Positions 61,639 to 64,000 of a stretch of DNA of 64,000 nucleotides are shown one piece after another. Position 1 is the first letter of the stretch, and each line of letters starts with the position of its first letter. The notes below the pieces were generated by a model, which did no database searches, was not told the origin of the DNA, and worked only from the letters and a program-made list of their open reading frames with translations. Source of the DNA: Paguma larvata (Eukaryota > Chordata > Mammalia > Carnivora > Viverridae); contig CM057842.1 in the NCBI GenBank assembly GCA_030068075.1, positions 42,742,659 to 42,806,658 of the forward strand. The letters run 5' to 3'. Made by a program: the position numbers and the translations under genes.

Positions 61639-62526
61639 TTAAAATACAATAATATTTGCAAATTTTCTTTGAAAAGTTATAGGTGATCCTGCAAACCTGG
61701 GTCTGTGCCCCATGTGTTAGCCATTAGCTTGAGCTAAGGAGCACCCTACAGCTTCATAAAGGGCATGGCTATGTGCTCTAGAGTGCCCATCGTTACCTGC
61801 CTGCTTTGCTCGTACTTATTTGCTTTGTAGCCTTTGGAATACAGAACAAGGAGCCTTTCTTTACTATAGAGTTCTCCTATCTTAAGATTCCTGGATAATG
61901 GAAGAATTACAGTTTTAAATCATGTTCAGGATTTCTCCAAAAGAACCTAGTCATCAACTACTCATAGTTGGTAGATTTTTTTTGGGCAGGGGAGCAGGCA
62001 CTAGAGATGCACATTTTATTGCATTTTAGAGACAAAACATAGAACATAAGGAAAAAAAGTGTTTAAATTGATAGAGTAGTTATAATTCTTCCACATGTAA
62101 CTCCATTACAAACCTTGAGAATGTGTCCTCATGGTCCAGCAGTGTTAACCCTATCTTGTTCAGTGACAGCTCTTCATGCCGACTTTTTTAGCGTATTATT
62201 AATTGGAAAATAAAGAAGAACAGGGATTAGAGAATAAGGAACTGGATAGGACCTCGTAAAGAAAAATAGTCCATTCCTTTGGCTTTGGATGGGTTCACAT
62301 CTAATCAGAACTGTTCTTGTTTTCACTTAGTAGCTACAGGTACACGTCAGCTCATCCCTGTCCAAGAATTATTTGGAAGTAAATGAAAGGAAGCTTATTT
62401 GTTTCATATCCATAATTTAACATACTTTTCTCTTCTTTAATAGTACTTTTCCACAAGTGAATTTTATTTGTTTTCAGATAAAGACAAGTTTGCAGAGACC
62501 ACAAAGGGAAGTATCTGCAAATCTCA
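61639..62526. other. Single-copy intron sequence leading to the CNTN4 exon
   Basis: No gene or clear transposon. The final 25 bases form the acceptor of the CNTN4 signal-peptide exon. Confidence 0.5.
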
Positions 62527-62551
62527 TTGTAACGTTTCTTCTTTCCCACAG
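62527..62551 (+). other. CNTN4: Splice acceptor of the CNTN4 signal-peptide exon
   Basis: A pyrimidine-rich tract (gtttcttctttcccacag) ends in AG at 62550-62551. A possible branch point is the A in 'tgtaac' around 62528-62533. The exon begins at 62552. Confidence 0.85.
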
Positions 62552-62638
62552 ATTAAAGGTTGAACAAAACTTAAAAGAAGCAGCGGTTCTATTCTCTTGA
62601 TATTGGACTTGAAACTCCTTTGACCTCGGAAACTGAAG
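62552..62638 (+). other. CNTN4: CNTN4 5' untranslated part of the signal-peptide exon
   Basis: This is the 87-nt non-coding part between the splice acceptor and the ATG; the whole exon is 142 nt. It holds no ATG of its own, so any upstream open frames would come from earlier exons. Its position behind an acceptor shows that CNTN4 has at least one upstream non-coding exon, outside the window or possibly at 13012-13081. Confidence 0.85.
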
Positions 62639-62693
62639 ATGAGGTTGCCATGGGAACTGCTGGTACTGCAGTCATTCATGTCGTGCCTTGCAG
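62639..62693 (+). CDS. CNTN4: Contactin-4, first coding exon (signal peptide), partial gene
   Basis: The ATG at 62639 opens a frame encoding MRLPWELLVLQSFMSCLA (18 residues) plus the first base of codon 19, then meets a splice donor (cag|gtagagt). From memory, human contactin-4 starts almost identically, with I-L instead of M-S at residues 14-15, and its signal peptide is split from the mature protein at the same phase-1 point. The peptide has a basic start (Arg2), a hydrophobic core (LLVLQSF) and a small residue near the likely cleavage site, as expected for secretion. Contactin-4 is a GPI-anchored cell-surface protein of neurons, with six Ig domains then four fibronectin-III domains, acting in axon guidance and synapse wiring. 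All later exons lie beyond 64000. The start has A at -3 and no other ATG lies upstream within this exon. Paralogues (CNTN3, CNTN6) have different leader peptides, so CNTN4 is the best call. Confidence 0.93.
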
Positions 62694-62700
62694 GTAGAGT
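62694..62700 (+). other. CNTN4: Splice donor of the CNTN4 signal-peptide exon
   Basis: The sequence cag|gtagagt follows the last exon base at 62693. It leaves one base (G) of a split codon, consistent with the Asp codon (G|AY) that follows the signal peptide in contactin-4 as I recall it. Confidence 0.85.
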
Positions 62701-63714
62701 GTCATTTAAAAACTTTTTGATTTAAAAATGCCACTGTATTTCACACTAATTCAAAAGTGGGCCTTTGCTTTCAGTGGCAATGATAAAATCATAACAGTGC
62801 ATGCTACTATGACTAGCATTTGCTGACACTGTTGAATCTCCTTTCCTGATGGTCTTTTAGTGGCTCTTTTCATGGTGTTGTATCTAGAGCTAGACACTGA
62901 TGTTTCACCTGTCTATCTGGTCTTTTTAGAGTCCTTTGAGCCATTATTTAGTTTGAAAGTTGTTATTTTTGCTCATCCCACTGCTCAATTGCACAGATAT
63001 GTTGGGCAATAAAACTGATAATATAGTCTAGAGTATTACTTACTTTGATGTCAGTGGATGGAAGTTTATTTGGGTAGCTCTTGCAATGTCTATGTTAATA
63101 TCGTTCCATGTTTTGATCCAAGCTCTTTTTTTCATTTTGATACACCTGTAGTTAGCAGGAGCTGGAAAGTAAAAAGAAGGAAGATTTTTTACCATATACC
63201 CATGGTCAGCCAGCAGACAAGAACTTCAGAAAGTTCAGACATGCTATTTGTTACTTTCTCCATTTTCTGGAAGGTATGAGCCTACCAGCTGACATACACG
63301 ATTCAAACGTTGATGCAACCTAAGTCCAACATTTACTGGGAGTTAGTTTTCAGGTTGGGATGGCGGGCATCTTTCCAGAACTTTCTGAAATGAGTCTAGT
63401 TGACCTGCTTTGTTATTCAAAGTGTCAAGTCCAAGACGGACACCTGCATATATTTGCTTTTTGGACTTTTGCTTCACCATTACTCAGATCCCTGAAATCA
63501 TTCAAATACTATTACTACAAGGTGATACTATTACCTTGCAAAAGAGCCAGATTTGTTCTAGTGTCTGAGAATATAATCCTGAGCAAGTAAAACACAATTA
63601 CTGCTCCCTTAAAGCTGTATTAGCTAAGTTCTATAGCTATATAGATTGAAAGCTTGATAGAACAGATAAAGCCCAACTGTTATATAACTGTTATATAACT
63701 AAATGTATAGGCCT
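62701..63714 (+). other. CNTN4: Start of the next CNTN4 intron, single-copy sequence
   Basis: No exon-like signals with a coding frame and no clear transposon were seen. A 26-bp stretch around 63677-63700 is a perfect tandem of 'ctgttatataa'. Short open frames at 63058-63279 and 63360-63590 lack any recognisable protein or splice context. Confidence 0.6.
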
Positions 63715-63930
63715 CTTTCTCCATGCCAGACACTCTGCTAAGCTCTTGTGCTTTAGCTCATTTCATTCTGCCATGACCACTAAGAAGTAAGCATTAACTG
63801 TTTATTTGTATTTGTATTATTACTGAAACAGCAAGAAGTTAAGAAACTTACCCAATGTCACCAAGCTAGTAAGGGGTGGAACTATTAAGTTTCAGACTCA
63901 AGCAGACTAACTCCAGAATCCATAGTTTTG
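63715..63930 (-). mobile_element. MIR element, antisense, in the intron after the CNTN4 exon
   Basis: 'gccagacactctgctaagct', 'cagcaagaagttaagaaact', 'tacccaatgtcaccaagcta' and 'gtaaggggtggaactattaa' are the complement of MIR. Confidence 0.8.
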
Positions 63931-64000
63931 ATCATTCGAATATACAGTATTTTAGCTGTATTGTTGATTTGTCCAGTTCATGCTTGCAAATTTATTCTTG

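Larger units (their letters stand above)
1..62551 (+). other. CNTN4: CNTN4 5'-UTR intron (left end outside the window)
   Basis: Everything left of the acceptor at 62551 is read as intron. No other protein-coding exon could be supported on either strand. The human gene is known to have introns of hundreds of kilobases in this part, so 62 kb without a coding exon is expected. If the exon at 13012-13081 is real it would split this span in two. Confidence 0.75.

Overview
This window is mammalian nuclear DNA, almost certainly from a cat-family carnivore. It is AT-rich, has no bacterial-style operons, and carries about nineteen tRNA-Lys-derived carnivore SINEs. Many of these have the felid-type body (head reading 'gcctgggtggctcag', then 'gctctgtgctgacagctcagagcc', a CT-rich stretch and an 'aaaataaataaa' tail). 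It also holds carnivore-type L1 3' ends and older mammal-wide repeats (MIR, L2, MER5A, Tigger-like, a MaLR LTR).

The only protein-coding sequence I can support is one exon near the right end. It lies on the + strand at 62552-62693, with the ATG at 62639, and encodes MRLPWELLVLQSFMSCLA followed by a phase-1 splice donor. This matches the signal-peptide exon of contactin-4 (CNTN4), a GPI-anchored neuronal immunoglobulin/fibronectin-type adhesion protein. Positions 1-62551 are therefore read as part of the very large intron inside the CNTN4 5' untranslated region, and 62694-64000 as the start of the next intron.

Layout. 1-5.5 kb: old L2/L1 pieces and a small CpG pocket (4419-4552). 5.5-6.7 kb: three SINEs. 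6.8-12 kb: MIR, MER5A and mostly single-copy sequence. 12-13.7 kb: a low-repeat stretch containing a candidate 70-nt non-coding exon (13012-13081) with good splice signals and two tandem start-stop codons. 15.8-17.1 kb: a SINE, a 130-bp polypyrimidine tract and a 345-bp Tigger-like element. 19.7-28 kb: microsatellites, L1 fragments and a SINE cluster. 31-36.3 kb: L1 3' ends, a MaLR LTR, MIRs and a SINE. 39.5-41 kb: old repeat sequence and a compound inverted TG/CA microsatellite. 43-45.7 kb: SINEs and an 823-bp TA-flanked DNA transposon. 48-53 kb: an old L1, SINEs and MIRs. 53.9-55.9 kb: a 5'-truncated L1 with ORF2 remnants, interrupted by a SINE. 56-62.5 kb: MIR, L2, two SINEs and a repeat-free AT-rich stretch. 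62.5-64 kb: the CNTN4 exon and following intron.

I found no novel multi-gene system, RNA gene of known class, CRISPR array or intact transposon gene. The long open frames elsewhere are chance or repeat-derived. The points most worth checking are the candidate 5' exon with its start-stop codons, the CpG pocket, the inverted dinucleotide repeat, the well-preserved SINEs that might be insertion polymorphisms, and the uniform antisense orientation of all L1 pieces relative to CNTN4. Family names and repeat boundaries come from recognition by eye and are approximate unless a target-site duplication is given.
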